The translations under genes were made by a program, and so were the position numbers. Positions 15,771 to 25,493 of a stretch of 64,000 nt of DNA are shown one piece after another. Origin of the DNA: an uncultured Phycisphaerales bacterium (GTDB taxonomy: Bacteria > Planctomycetota > Phycisphaerae > Sedimentisphaerales > Anaerobacaceae); assembly GCA_937927975.1 (NCBI GenBank), contig CALEZT010000118.1, forward strand, positions 30,756-94,755, given 5' to 3'. How positions within the stretch are numbered: the stretch's first letter is position 1; each line of letters begins with the position of its first letter. The notes beneath the pieces were generated by a model, which was given only the letters and a program-made list of their open reading frames with translations, did not search any database and was not told the DNA's origin.

Positions 15771-18068
15771 CTACTTGCGGCCAAGCTCTGCGATCGCCCG
15801 GGCGACGCGGTCCCGATGCTCTTCGACGGGGCCGGGGTCTTTCGTGAAGGTCGTCATGTCCGTGGTCACGTCGGCCGGAACGTCCAGCAACGCGGTGTAG
15901 CGGTCCTTTGTCGCTGCGTCGAGCTTGTCGCCCCTGGCTGCGATCCGCTTCTTCAGGATCACGAAATACTCGTAGTCCTCGATCCCGTCGCGGAGCATCT
16001 CCCAGCGGATGCTGTCGACCGGGCCTTCGAGCACCGGCGCCGCAGGCCGACCGTCGGCGGCCTTGACCGGCGGATAAACGAACCGGCCGTCGCCGTTGCC
16101 CCAGGGAAGCTTCTTGCCGGCGGGCGTGCTGTAGCCGCTCGTCCAGCCCATCGGGTCCTCGTACGGATTCTGGGGACGATCCCGGTCAGGATAGGCGGCC
16201 GAACTGGTCCAGTAGTTGGTCTCCCAGACGAGGATGCCGTCGATCTTCCGCTGCCAGGTCTGCCAGAGCCAAACCCGCATTTCGGTGCCTGGGTGGTCGA
16301 TGAAGAGCGTGCAGTAGGGGGCCTTCGGGCCGGTGCAGACGTACCACCAGAACTTCTCGCCGTGCTCGCGACGCTGCTCGGCCAGGTCGTGACGATAGTG
16401 GTCGGAGATCGGGCACCAGATGTTCGGCCCGCCCAGCAGCGCGGGCTCGACCTGCTCGGTGAGCATGCGGTTGATGTCGGGCGCGGCGGCCTTGAGCTTG
16501 GCGAAGCCGTTGTTCACGAAGGCGTAGTCCTTCGGATCGGGTTCGTCGAACCAGTAGACGAACGCCTCATCGAGCCAGCCCTTGGCCCGCAGGTGCTCCT
16601 GGATCTGCGAGCAGTAGCTTTGGAACATGGCCTTGTAGTGTGGGGTGTCCTCGCCGAAGCCGAGCAGATCGGGCTCGTTACGGGAGTGGAAGGTCCCGCC
16701 TCCCAGGCCGGGGATGCCCAGGCGGAAGGAGTTGAAGCCGTAATGATCGATGGCCCGCTCCATGGCCTTGTCCCAGGCGGTGAAGTCGAACTTCACCTGG
16801 AGTCTGGCCTGGTCGACCGGCGGCAGCTCCGGCGGCTCGAACCCGCCGTCTTCGATGAGTTCTTTGCCGGTGGCGGGATCGGTCAGCGAGACGTCGTCGA
16901 ACCAGACCAGTCCGGTGCCCTCGCCTTCGTCGGTCCAGCGGGCGGCCCGCAGACGAAGCTGCACGAACCTGGCGCCGTTCGGGAAGCTCTTGATGACGCG
17001 GTCGAACTCCTGCCAGTGACCGTTGCCGTCGAGGGCCATGTCGTTGTTGCCGCCGGAGATCCACTTGCCCTCGCTGTCGTGGTGGTTCAGCGTCACGAGG
17101 AACACCTGCTCAGGCACCGCGGTGCGGTACCAGAATCGCAGTCGCAGGCCGGCTTCGGGGATCGGCACGAGCGGCTCGTAGGACGCGTCCACGTTCAGGT
17201 CCGCGCGGTCGTCGAAGATCAGCAGGGATCGTCGGCCGCTGTGTTTTTCGTTCGTGACCGGTTTTCCGCCTTGCCATTTGGGCTTGGGCGGCCGGACGTC
17301 GGGCCAGGTCACTCGGATCGGGTCCAGCGGAGCCAGATCGTAAGGGGAGATGTGGTGGGCGCTGTAGTTGGCCAGGTACTTCTCCAGGACCTGGCGTTTC
17401 TCTTGGGGATCGGTGACGCCGTGGTAGCGGTAAGCCAGATCGTCGTTGAACCCGAACGCCGTAACGCACGTCATCCGCTGGGGCAACTCGAAATCATAGA
17501 CCTCGACCCGCAGGGGCGCCGTGACGCTGAGATCCGCAGCAGTGACTCTGAGTTCACCGTCATACACGCCGGGCTTGGCGTCGCGAGGCACGCGGACGCG
17601 AACCCAGAACGGCTGGTTCTTGCCCGCTTCGAGGTCCACAGGCCGATCGATGGGCGGCAGGGGATCGGGCCAGGAGCCCGCCACGGCGCTCTTGTCCGTC
17701 GGTCGCGTTACGTTGACGTATCGCACCTCCAGGATTTCGACGCACGTCGCGGGAAGCGTCGCTCCCGACGGACCGGTCAAGGTCCCGGGGGTGATCGTCA
17801 GACCCCTGACGGCCGCTCCCGGCCGGATCACCAGTTGCGCTGCTTCGACTTCGTTCTTCGCCGCTCGGATCGTGACGGCCTGGCCTTGCGTTCGCGGAAC
17901 CGCCATGTCCCGGCCGACCTTCCAGCCTGATGATGCCCACCACAAACCGACCTGTTCGCTCGATCCCTGCAGCCTCTGGCCCTTGACCGAGTTCAGGTAG
18001 TCCTCAGCCCCTCCGCAGACCGCGCATCCGCACATCAGGACCGCCACGCAGAACACTCGTGCCCACAT
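15771..18068 (-). CDS. Secreted DUF4091-domain protein (glycoside-hydrolase-like)
   Basis: 765 aa, with signal peptide (MWARVFCVAVLMCGCAVCGG) and GAGAGGG before the ATG. An N-terminal beta domain (VTIRAAKNEVEAAQLVIRPG) is typical of DUF4091 proteins. A carbohydrate-binding-like insert spans about residues 275-415 (GKPVTNEKHSGRRSLLI, LVWFDDVSL), then a TIM-barrel-like part (VYWFDEPDPKDYAFV) and the C-terminal DUF4091 region (DGILVWETNYW, RWEMLRDGIEDYEYFVIL). Such proteins are frequent in planctomycete and Bacteroidetes polysaccharide loci; substrates are mostly unproven. FDEPDP could include a catalytic acid. Confidence 0.85.
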   Translation of the reverse strand: MWARVFCVAVLMCGCAVCGGAEDYLNSVKGQRLQGSSEQVGLWWASSGWKVGRDMAVPRTQGQAVTIRAAKNEVEAAQLVIRPGAAVRGLTITPGTLTGPSGATLPATCVEILEVRYVNVTRPTDKSAVAGSWPDPLPPIDRPVDLEAGKNQPFWVRVRVPRDAKPGVYDGELRVTAADLSVTAPLRVEVYDFELPQRMTCVTAFGFNDDLAYRYHGVTDPQEKRQVLEKYLANYSAHHISPYDLAPLDPIRVTWPDVRPPKPKWQGGKPVTNEKHSGRRSLLIFDDRADLNVDASYEPLVPIPEAGLRLRFWYRTAVPEQVFLVTLNHHDSEGKWISGGNNDMALDGNGHWQEFDRVIKSFPNGARFVQLRLRAARWTDEGEGTGLVWFDDVSLTDPATGKELIEDGGFEPPELPPVDQARLQVKFDFTAWDKAMERAIDHYGFNSFRLGIPGLGGGTFHSRNEPDLLGFGEDTPHYKAMFQSYCSQIQEHLRAKGWLDEAFVYWFDEPDPKDYAFVNNGFAKLKAAAPDINRMLTEQVEPALLGGPNIWCPISDHYRHDLAEQRREHGEKFWWYVCTGPKAPYCTLFIDHPGTEMRVWLWQTWQRKIDGILVWETNYWTSSAAYPDRDRPQNPYEDPMGWTSGYSTPAGKKLPWGNGDGRFVYPPVKAADGRPAAPVLEGPVDSIRWEMLRDGIEDYEYFVILKKRIAARGDKLDAATKDRYTALLDVPADVTTDMTTFTKDPGPVEEHRDRVARAIAELGRK

Positions 18069-18261
18069 GCTTTGACCCTCTCAATCGAGTACCTGTTTCA
18101 GTCGCCGCCCATATTGTCCGTCGAGGACAGGCGGGCGTCAAGGAGATTGGTCGTCGCATCACCGTCAATGTCGTCGCAACCGTCGGCTTGCCTGACGCGG
18201 GGCATTGCGATACAGTGGGCACGATGGCGGGGGAGGAAGGTCGTTTGCGAAGGGGATCGGA

Positions 18262-19632
18262 ATGCGGTGGTTGTTGTGCGTTGTGTGCGTCGGGGCGATG
18301 GGACTGACGCCGGCGGGGGCGGCCCAAACCTACTATGTCGATGCGGCGACAGGCAGCGATGCGGCGGACGGCGCGACGTTGGAGACGGCGTGGCGGTCGC
18401 TGGAGAAGGTCAACGCAGCCAGGCTGGGGCCGGGGGACAGCGTGCTGTTTCGACGGGGGCAGATCTGGCGCGGGACGCTCAAACCTCAGAGCGGCGACGC
18501 GACGGCGCCCGTGATGTATGGCGCGTTCGGCAGGGGGGCGAGCCCCACGCTGCTCGGGTCGGTCGCGGCGGATTCGCCGAAGGACTGGGTCGGCATGGGC
18601 GGGGACATCTGGGCCACGGCGGGGCTCGATCTGCCGGTGGACGTCGGCAATATCATTTTCGATGAGGGCGCTGCCGTCGGCGTGAAGAAATGGAGCGAGG
18701 CGGACCTGAAGCAGGCCGGCGACTACTATTATGACGCCAAGGCCAGGCAGGTGAAGCTCCGCTCGAAGGGCAATCCCGCCGAGGGACATCGCAGCGTCGA
18801 GCTGGCGCTGCGGCGGCACATCATCGATCAATCCGGCAAGAGCTACGTCCTGTATAAGGGCCTTGCCCTTCGGTACGGGGCCGCCCATGGCGTCGGCGGC
18901 TCGTCCGTGCGCGGGATCGTCGTTCGCGACTGCGACCTCTCGTACATCGGCGGCGGGCACCAGCATACGCGCGATGACGGCAAGCCCGTGCGGTTCGGCA
19001 ACGGCGTCGAGTTCTGGTCGAGCGCGCGGGACTGCCTCGTCGAGGATTGCCGGCTGTGGGAGATCTACGACGCCGCGCTGACCAACCAAGGCGACGGGAC
19101 GAACGTGCAGGAGAACATCGTCTATCGCCGCAACGTGATCTGGAACTGCGAGTATTCGTTCGAGTACTGGAACCGCAACGAGACGAGCCGCACGAGCAAT
19201 ATCCTCTTCGAGCACAACACCTGCGTGGACGCGGGGTTCGGCTGGGGCCACGCCCAGCGGCCGGACCGCAACGGGCGGCATCTGATGTTCTACGACAACA
19301 CCGCCGCGACCTCGGGCGTCGTCGTGCGGTACAACATTTTCAGCAATGCGACCGACAGCCTGCTGTGGCTGCACGGCCGGGATTGGACGAGCGGCCTGAC
19401 GATGGATTATAATTGCTGGCACCAGCCGACGGGCGCAGTCTGGCTGTGGGGCCGGACGAGCCTCGTTGCCTCGCAGTTCGACGAGTTCCGGCGGCAGCGG
19501 GGATTCGATCGGCACTCGATTGTTGTCGAGCCGGGATTCATCGACGCCAAGGCACGCGACTATCGACTGACGTCGGAGAGCCCGGCGCGAAAGCTCCTGG
19601 TCAGCGGCTTGCCCGCCGGGGCGCTGCCGTGA
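18262..19632 (+). CDS. Secreted right-handed parallel beta-helix protein (pectate-lyase-like fold)
   Basis: 456 aa from ATG 18262, chosen because it starts a signal peptide (MRWLLCVVCVGAMGLTPAGA) and follows AGGGGATCGG. The mature N-terminus TYYVDAATGSDAADG is the typical opening of secreted beta-helix proteins. Repeated turns follow, such as VRGIVVRDCDLSYIGGG, RDCLVEDCRLWEIYDAAL and TSNILFEHNTCVDAG. The fold is shared by polysaccharide lyases and hydrolases, but no specific catalytic triad can be assigned. Divergent from the DUF4091 gene; both probably serve polysaccharide breakdown. Confidence 0.85.
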   Translation: MRWLLCVVCVGAMGLTPAGAAQTYYVDAATGSDAADGATLETAWRSLEKVNAARLGPGDSVLFRRGQIWRGTLKPQSGDATAPVMYGAFGRGASPTLLGSVAADSPKDWVGMGGDIWATAGLDLPVDVGNIIFDEGAAVGVKKWSEADLKQAGDYYYDAKARQVKLRSKGNPAEGHRSVELALRRHIIDQSGKSYVLYKGLALRYGAAHGVGGSSVRGIVVRDCDLSYIGGGHQHTRDDGKPVRFGNGVEFWSSARDCLVEDCRLWEIYDAALTNQGDGTNVQENIVYRRNVIWNCEYSFEYWNRNETSRTSNILFEHNTCVDAGFGWGHAQRPDRNGRHLMFYDNTAATSGVVVRYNIFSNATDSLLWLHGRDWTSGLTMDYNCWHQPTGAVWLWGRTSLVASQFDEFRRQRGFDRHSIVVEPGFIDAKARDYRLTSESPARKLLVSGLPAGALP

Positions 19633-19670
19633 TGACGACATGCGATGGACTGTATTGAAAGGGGGGCTGC

Positions 19671-20294
19671 ATGAGCAGACGATGGGTCGCACTGGCGGCG
19701 TGTATTGCGGCGGGGCTGGCGGCTGCGGCGCGGGCGCAGGATTTGAAGAGCGTTGAAATCACGCCGTTCTTCGGCTACGGCTTCAGCGGCGGGTTCGAGG
19801 ATGCCGACACAGGCGCAGACTACGACGTCGATGATACGGCCTGTTACGGCGGAATGATCGATGTCCGCGTCAGCGAGAACAAGCAGATCGAGTTCTTTCT
19901 GAGTCGCCAGAAGACCGAGCTCCAGGCCGACGAGGGCCTGTTCGGCGGCCCGACGCTCTTGGACCTCGACCTCGACTATTATCACCTCGGCGGCACGTAC
20001 ATCCTGACCGGCAACTGGTGGCAGCCGTTCGTCGTCGCGACCGTCGGGGCCACGCACATCGACCCCGACGTCTCCGGCTCGAACTCGCTCACACGGTTCT
20101 CGCTGGGCATCGGCGGCGGCGTGCGGCTCTTCCCGACGGAGAACTTCGGTCTGTACCTTGCGGGTCGCGGCCTGTTCACGTTCCTCGGCGGCGACACGCT
20201 GATCCAGAGCGAGGACGGCACCCTCACCGTCGAGATCGCCGGCGACACCTTCTGGCAGACGCAGCTTCAAGCAGGCGTGATCTTCGCGTTCTGA
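19671..20294 (+). CDS. Outer-membrane beta-barrel-like protein
   Basis: 207 aa with signal peptide (MSRRWVALAACIAAGLAAAA) and a strong GGGG ribosome-binding site. Alternating polar/aromatic strands (VEITPFFGYGFSGGF, DLDYYHLGGTYIL, FSLGIGGGVRLF, FGLYLAGRGLF) end in a C-terminal phenylalanine (AGVIFAF), as in OmpA-like 8-strand barrels. It probably sits in the outer membrane. It lies 38 bases after the beta-helix gene and may be co-transcribed. Confidence 0.8.
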   Translation: MSRRWVALAACIAAGLAAAARAQDLKSVEITPFFGYGFSGGFEDADTGADYDVDDTACYGGMIDVRVSENKQIEFFLSRQKTELQADEGLFGGPTLLDLDLDYYHLGGTYILTGNWWQPFVVATVGATHIDPDVSGSNSLTRFSLGIGGGVRLFPTENFGLYLAGRGLFTFLGGDTLIQSEDGTLTVEIAGDTFWQTQLQAGVIFAF

Positions 20295-20310
20295 CGAATG
20301 GATGGGCCGC

Positions 20311-21471
20311 TCACCGCTCGCGGACGGGCGTGAGTTTCCATTCCTTGTTGTTGAACTCCGGTTGCGCGTTGGGATTGAAGCCGTACTGGTTCGTGTAGAT
20401 CATGTCGCCGCCCTCGGTGGTCCAGCGGTATTTGTACTCGGACGTGTCGCGCTCGACCTCCTTGGTGTAGGGATTGACGTAGTCCTCCTGGCCGGTGAGC
20501 ATCAGGTAGTCTTCGTAGCGGATCTCGGCCTGGGTCTTGCTGCGATGCTCGGCGATCTGCTGATCGACCGATTGAATGTACCGCATCGTTTCCTGCGACA
20601 ATCGAGCCCGCTCGGCGCCGGCCCGGGACGCGCGGGCGAACCACTCGGGATTCAGACGCACCGACTGGCAGATGATGTCCAGCACCGGCTTCCACTGCTT
20701 GACCTCCCTGGCGGGCGACCGCAGCATCTGCGTGTGCTGGTTGTTCCACATGGCCGCCGCGGACCGCATGTCCACCAGGCAGGTGACCAGCCCCTCGCGG
20801 AATCGCACGCCGCCTTCGGTGTACTCGACGATCATTCCGCCTGCGTCGTACCGGGTCGCGCCCAGGCCGAGCATCCGGATCTGCTCATCGACCCCTTGAT
20901 TGATCTTTCGCATGACTTCGCTCAACTCCGGCATCGGCTTGACCTCGACGATATTGACGTCGGTGGCCGTCGGATGCAGAGTGCGAAAGAGCCCTTGCAG
21001 AAAACCGGCGTAGTCCGGCATGGGCCGGACCTCCATGCCCTGATACCGCGATCCGACGGGAAAGAGACTTGCGGTCATGCTGAACTGGGGATTGCGACTC
21101 ATGTCGCAGTAGTTCCAGCCGGGGAGCCAGCGGAACATGACGGTGCCCGCAGGGTCCTTCTTGACCGCCAGGTCGCACTTGCCGTCGATGGAGTTGGCGG
21201 ACCCGCCGGCCTGCATCGGATCGACGTGGAACAGGCCGCCTTCGACGATCCAGCCCGAGGGGACCAGGAAGGAATACGCGCGTTCTCTCGGCTCCCATTG
21301 CCGTTGGAACTGAACCATCGCGGCGCCGGCGTCCTTGTCGTTCGCGGACTCCTGGCCTGTGGTGGGCGTCGCGGGTTTGTTGCCTCGCAGGCGCGAGAAC
21401 ATGCCTGTCTGCGCAGGACCGACCGATGTCAGGAGCAGCACGCACGTCAGTACACGAACTCTCGTCGTCAT
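20311..21471 (-). CDS. Secreted protein of unknown function
   Basis: 386 aa from ATG 21471 (GGAGG 6 bases upstream). A signal peptide (MTTRVRVLTCVLLLTSVGPA) is followed by a linker and a domain beginning YSFLVPSGWIVEGGLFHVDP, a pattern shared by proteins with an N-terminal PsbP/TpsD-like or stress-sensor beta fold. The C-terminal part is charged and helical (VRLNPEWFARASRAGAERAR) and ends in a Tyr/Asn-rich stretch (YTNQYGFNPNAQPEFNN) reminiscent of substrate-wrapping tails. No catalytic motif identified. It converges with the beta-barrel gene. Confidence 0.75.
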   Translation of the reverse strand: MTTRVRVLTCVLLLTSVGPAQTGMFSRLRGNKPATPTTGQESANDKDAGAAMVQFQRQWEPRERAYSFLVPSGWIVEGGLFHVDPMQAGGSANSIDGKCDLAVKKDPAGTVMFRWLPGWNYCDMSRNPQFSMTASLFPVGSRYQGMEVRPMPDYAGFLQGLFRTLHPTATDVNIVEVKPMPELSEVMRKINQGVDEQIRMLGLGATRYDAGGMIVEYTEGGVRFREGLVTCLVDMRSAAAMWNNQHTQMLRSPAREVKQWKPVLDIICQSVRLNPEWFARASRAGAERARLSQETMRYIQSVDQQIAEHRSKTQAEIRYEDYLMLTGQEDYVNPYTKEVERDTSEYKYRWTTEGGDMIYTNQYGFNPNAQPEFNNKEWKLTPVRER

Positions 21472-21618
21472 TCTCAACCTCCGGTTTTACAGGGCAATGT
21501 GGCCACTGGCCAACACCATTCGACGCAAGAGTATGACAAGTCCTGTTGGAATAGGCAAGCGGCGATTCTCAGGGGGATGGCAGCGTAGACGTGCCTTCGT
21601 CTGCTCCGGCCAGGGCGT

Positions 21619-22755
21619 TCAGAACGCCCATGCCGACAGGCCGATCACGGCTCCGCCGAGGATGAGCCAGGTGGAGTTGATCCTGTAGCGGATGAGCAGG
21701 ACCAGGGACGCTAGGGCGATCCCGATCGTGACGACGTCGAAGACCGAGGCCCGGCCCAGTTGCCACGCGACCGCAGCCATCAGGCCCAGGGAGGCGGCGT
21801 TGACGCCGTCGAGCAGGCTGCTGATCCAGGGCGATTTGCGGATTCGCGGGATCAGCGGATTGGAGATTGCCACGAAGACGAACGAGGGCAGGAAGATGCC
21901 GAGCGTCGCCAGCAGGGCGCCGGGCGTACCGGCGATGAGATAGCCGATGAAGGTCGCGGTCGTGAAGACCGGGCCCGGCGTGACTTGTCCGATCGCGACC
22001 GCGTCGAGCAGTTGTTGGTCGGTGAGCCAGCCCAGACGCAGGACGAAGTCCGAGCGGAGGAAGGCCAGGAGGACGTAGCCGCTGCCGTAGAGGACCGAGC
22101 CGATCTTGAGGAAGGTGAAAAAGAGCACCGAGAGACTGGTGGCCGTCGTGATCTGGGTCGCTCCGGCGGCGCCGAGCGGCAGCAGCAGGACGCCCATCGT
22201 GCGACCCGCAAGCCGTCGAGCGTTCGAGAGCAAAGTGACGGCCAGTCCGCCGGCGATGAGCAGAACGATTTCGTTGATGCCGAGGAAGTACAGCGCGACG
22301 ACAATTGTTGTGACCGTCGCCAGGACGGGCCCGCGAATTGCCTTGCGCCCCAGGCTCACGAGGGCTTGGACGATGATTGCGATCACGACGGGCTTGACGC
22401 CGTAAAGGAGCCATTCCGCCTGGGGCAGGGCGCCGAACCGCACGTAGACCCACGCCAGAAACAGCACGATGAGCATGGCCGGGGCGATGAAGCAGGCTCC
22501 ACCGACGATCAGTCCGAGCCATCCGGTTTGTCGAAAGCCGATGTGAATGGCCATCTCGGTGGAGTTTGGGCCGGGGATCAGGTTCGTGGCGCCGACGAGG
22601 TCGAGGAATTCCTGGTCGCTGAGCCACTGACGGCGTTTGACCGTCTCGTCGTGCATCATGGCGATGTGGGCGGCCGGCCCGCCGAACGCGGTGACGCCCA
22701 GTCTGAGGAACAACCTCGCCACTTCCCCCAGTCTGTTTGAAGAATGCTGATTCAT
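21619..22755 (-). CDS. chrA: Chromate transporter (ChrA-family) membrane protein
   Basis: 378 aa from ATG 22755 with GGGGGA just upstream. It contains two CHR halves: LGVTAFGGPAAHIAMMHDE with GATNLIPGPNSTEMAIHIGF in the first, and IGSVLYGSGYVLLAF with DAVAIGQVTPGPVFTTATFI in the second. These paired GGP/PGP motifs are the family signature. It is a long-type (two-domain) ChrA, predicted to have about ten membrane helices. Characterised members extrude chromate or take part in sulfate-linked anion transport. The natural role here is unknown. Confidence 0.92.
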   Translation of the reverse strand: MNQHSSNRLGEVARLFLRLGVTAFGGPAAHIAMMHDETVKRRQWLSDQEFLDLVGATNLIPGPNSTEMAIHIGFRQTGWLGLIVGGACFIAPAMLIVLFLAWVYVRFGALPQAEWLLYGVKPVVIAIIVQALVSLGRKAIRGPVLATVTTIVVALYFLGINEIVLLIAGGLAVTLLSNARRLAGRTMGVLLLPLGAAGATQITTATSLSVLFFTFLKIGSVLYGSGYVLLAFLRSDFVLRLGWLTDQQLLDAVAIGQVTPGPVFTTATFIGYLIAGTPGALLATLGIFLPSFVFVAISNPLIPRIRKSPWISSLLDGVNAASLGLMAAVAWQLGRASVFDVVTIGIALASLVLLIRYRINSTWLILGGAVIGLSAWAF

Positions 22756-22957
22756 ATTCCCCCGAAAGCAACACCATTGTCGGGGCTGGTTTCTACCACA
22801 GACCCTTGCGGGTGTCCAGAGGGGAAGGTCCGCAATTGCGGGTCCCATGAACCCCATGGAAGACTCCTGGATGATATTGACGCCCGACGGCGGGCAGGTG
22901 ATAATCCCCAGGTCCAAGACAGCCAACAGCAATCAGGCACGTGTCGTCGGAGAGAAG

Positions 22958-23971
22958 ATGAAAGCAAGCCTCGGCATGTTGCTCTCGGTCGTTCTGATCA
23001 GCGGAGTCCTTTGCGTGTCGACCTGCGGGACGGCGCAGGCGAGCGAGGACTTCACCTTCTTCGCGATCGGCGATCCCCAGGTCAACCTGGTCAAGTGGGG
23101 GACTGCGGGGACGGAAGCCACGATCGATGTCATGAACCAGCTTCCCGGCCGGCCTTTCCCGGCGGGCGGCGTCGTCGAAGAGCCTCGGGGCGTGCTGGTG
23201 CTGGGCGATCTGGTTGACGACGTCCGCAATCCCGCCAACTGGGTGCGGTACAAGGAGTTGTTCGACGTCCGGGGCGGGGGACGCCTGCGATACAAGGTCT
23301 ATGAACTGCTCGGCAATCACGACCTCGGCGGCGAGCCGGGTAACGAAGGATTCAATTCTCTGCAACGGGAGTTCATCGAGCGCAACCGGTCGCGCACGGA
23401 CTCGTTCCACTACGATCCTCACGGCTATCACTACTCCTGGGACTGGGGTCGGGTGCACTTCGTGAACCTCAGCGTCTTCCCGGGCAACGAGTCCCGGCCC
23501 GTCTACGACCGCGTCGCGGCGTGGAACGATCCGAGGCAAAGTCTCGATTTCCTGCGTGCGGATCTGGCCGAACGAGTGGGCGACAGCGGCAGGCCGGTGG
23601 TGCTGAGCTGGCACTATGGGCTCGAAGGCTGGGGCCTGGAGAAATGGTGGACGGTGCAGGACTTGGAGAATCTCAAGCGAACGATCCAGCCGTACCATGT
23701 CGTCCTGATCTTGCATGGACACGAGCATGCCTACAAGCGATACGAATGGGAGGGCTACGACGTGGTCATGGCGCCGGCTCCCCAGGTGGACCCGGTCGAG
23801 GCCCGGGGCGAGAAGGAGGGACGGCCCGAAGGGTTCCTGGTCGTTCGCTTCGAGGGCGATCGAATGGACGTCGCGCATTGGATGGCGGGCGATTGGCGGG
23901 AGCATTGGAGCAAGAGCATCGTTCGCTCGGTCGAAATGGGAAAGAGAGGCTCAGATGAAGGCAGAGAATAG
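22958..23971 (+). CDS. Secreted metallophosphoesterase
   Basis: 337 aa from ATG 22958 (GGAGA 7 bases upstream). A signal peptide (MKASLGMLLSVVLISGVLCV…) is followed by the calcineurin-like metal-binding motifs FFAIGDPQVN, VLGDLVDD, LGNHDLGG, VLSWHYG and LHGHEHAYKR. All five metal-ligand blocks are present, so it should be an active phosphoesterase, periplasmic or surface-exposed. The substrate is unknown. Its TAG lies 17 bases inside the next gene, suggesting translational coupling with the GH53 enzyme. Confidence 0.9.
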   Translation: MKASLGMLLSVVLISGVLCVSTCGTAQASEDFTFFAIGDPQVNLVKWGTAGTEATIDVMNQLPGRPFPAGGVVEEPRGVLVLGDLVDDVRNPANWVRYKELFDVRGGGRLRYKVYELLGNHDLGGEPGNEGFNSLQREFIERNRSRTDSFHYDPHGYHYSWDWGRVHFVNLSVFPGNESRPVYDRVAAWNDPRQSLDFLRADLAERVGDSGRPVVLSWHYGLEGWGLEKWWTVQDLENLKRTIQPYHVVLILHGHEHAYKRYEWEGYDVVMAPAPQVDPVEARGEKEGRPEGFLVVRFEGDRMDVAHWMAGDWREHWSKSIVRSVEMGKRGSDEGRE

Positions 23972-25007
23972 GCTTGCGGTTCTGGCGTGCGTTGGGTTGG
24001 GGCTGATGGCCTTTCTGTCGGCGACGGTACGGGCCGGCGACTATGCGATCGGAGCGGACCTGTCGTTTCTGAGGCAAGCCGAACAGCAGGGGACGGTGTT
24101 CAAAGACGAAGGGCAGGCCAGGCCGGGCTTGCAGATCTTCAAGGACCATGGCTACAACTGGGTTCGGCTTCGTTTGTTCCACACGCCGACGCGACTTCCG
24201 AACAATCTCGAATACACGATCGCGCTGGCCCAGGACGCCAAGAAGCTGGGCTTCAAATTCCTGCTGAACTACCATTATTCCGACACCTGGGCCGACCCCG
24301 GCAAGCAGTTCATCCCCAAGGTCTGGGAGGGCAAGTCACACGAAGAGCTCGTGAAGGCGGTCTTCGAGTACACGCGCGACACCATCCAGGCGTTCGTCGA
24401 CGCCAACGCGATGCCCGAGATGGTTCAGATCGGCAACGAGATCAGCAACGGCATGCTCTGGCCCGACGGCAAGCTGCCCGACAATTGGGACAACCTCGCG
24501 GATCTGCTGCACGCCGGGATCGAAGGCGTCGAGGAAGGGCGAGGAGAGGCGCCTCATCCGCTCATCATGATCCACATCGACAAGGGCGGCAACCAGAAGA
24601 CGACGAAGTGGTTCTTCGACAAGTGGCACTCGTACGGCATCCACTACGATGTGATCGGCCAATCCTATTATCCCTGGTGGCACGGGTCGCTCCTGGACCT
24701 GCGCGAGAACCTCATCTTCATGGCCAAGGAATACAAGAAGGACATCATGCTCGTGGAGGTCGCGTACAACTGGCGGCCGGCGGAGTACCGCAAGAAGCTG
24801 CCGCCGTTCCCCGAGAGCCCCGAGGGCCAGAGGCAGTTCCTCGACGAGGTTCAGCGGTTGGTCCTGGCCACGCCGGACAATCGCGGCAAAGGCGTCTTCT
24901 GGTGGGAGCCCGCGGTCCAGGGCGGCCTGCGAAGCCGCGGCTTCTTCGACGACGAAGGCAACGCGCTGCCGGTGATCACGGTCTTCGACCGCTTCACGCG
25001 GCATTGA
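23955..25007 (+). CDS. Arabinogalactan endo-beta-1,4-galactanase (GH53)
   Basis: 350 aa, full length for GH53. Signal peptide MKAENRLAVLACVGLGLMAF. Family motifs: GADLSFLRQAEQQG, GYNWVRLRLFHTP, LLNYHYSDTWADPGKQ, the acid/base glutamate E162 in QIGNEISNG, and the nucleophile E268 in MLVEVAYNWRP. The enzyme cleaves beta-1,4-galactan side chains of type I arabinogalactan or pectin outside the cytoplasm. It overlaps the phosphoesterase gene by 17 bases and has GAGAGG upstream of its ATG. Confidence 0.93.
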   Translation: MKAENRLAVLACVGLGLMAFLSATVRAGDYAIGADLSFLRQAEQQGTVFKDEGQARPGLQIFKDHGYNWVRLRLFHTPTRLPNNLEYTIALAQDAKKLGFKFLLNYHYSDTWADPGKQFIPKVWEGKSHEELVKAVFEYTRDTIQAFVDANAMPEMVQIGNEISNGMLWPDGKLPDNWDNLADLLHAGIEGVEEGRGEAPHPLIMIHIDKGGNQKTTKWFFDKWHSYGIHYDVIGQSYYPWWHGSLLDLRENLIFMAKEYKKDIMLVEVAYNWRPAEYRKKLPPFPESPEGQRQFLDEVQRLVLATPDNRGKGVFWWEPAVQGGLRSRGFFDDEGNALPVITVFDRFTRH

Positions 25008-25493
25008 GGATTCGCAAGAGCGTCTGGCAAGCGCAGTCTGTCTGATGAGTTTTTTAACAGACAAGTTCGGTAGCGCGTACCACCGCTCTCGCGGACTCCG
25101 TGCGCCTGGTACGGAGTTCCTTCAGCCGACAGGAATGTAGCCCAGCCGCCCCCGGCTGGGAGCGCCGGGATCACCCCCGAGGGCGGGGGTGCCACACGGT
25201 TCGTTTGCCGATCTTGCTCTTCAGAACTCATCAGGGTGCTCCGCAAGGGCATATCCTGTCTTCATCCGAGAGAGGAGAAGATAACGCCTTACGGCGTCAC
25301 TACAAACGCGATCCCCGATCAACGCGCTTGGCAATACGTGGCGGTTGTGGTAGAATTCCCACATTGCCGACGATGGTTGGGGCTGCCGATTGACAAGCAT
25401 CCCGCTTCTTCACTCCTTCATGGAATCGTGTTGGTAGAGAGCCGTCGTGCGTTTCGTGAGAAAGCAGCGTTTGTGAGAGATAACGACCTCGAT
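25008..25493. other. Non-coding region with palindromic repeats
   Basis: 486 bases before the MFS gene. It contains CGTACCA/TGGTACG (about 25076-25117), CCCAGCCG…CGGCTGGG (25141-25160) and ACCCCCGAGGGCGGGGGT (25173-25190). The last two form a GC-rich dispersed repeat that looks like others in planctomycete genomes. The MFS frame is open through part of it, but that stretch is not membrane-like. TTGACA is present at about 25390 without a matching -10. Confidence 0.5.

Noticed and set aside
15645..17930. 761-aa plus-strand frame
   Set aside because: Opposite the DUF4091 gene, which has a signal peptide and conserved motifs.
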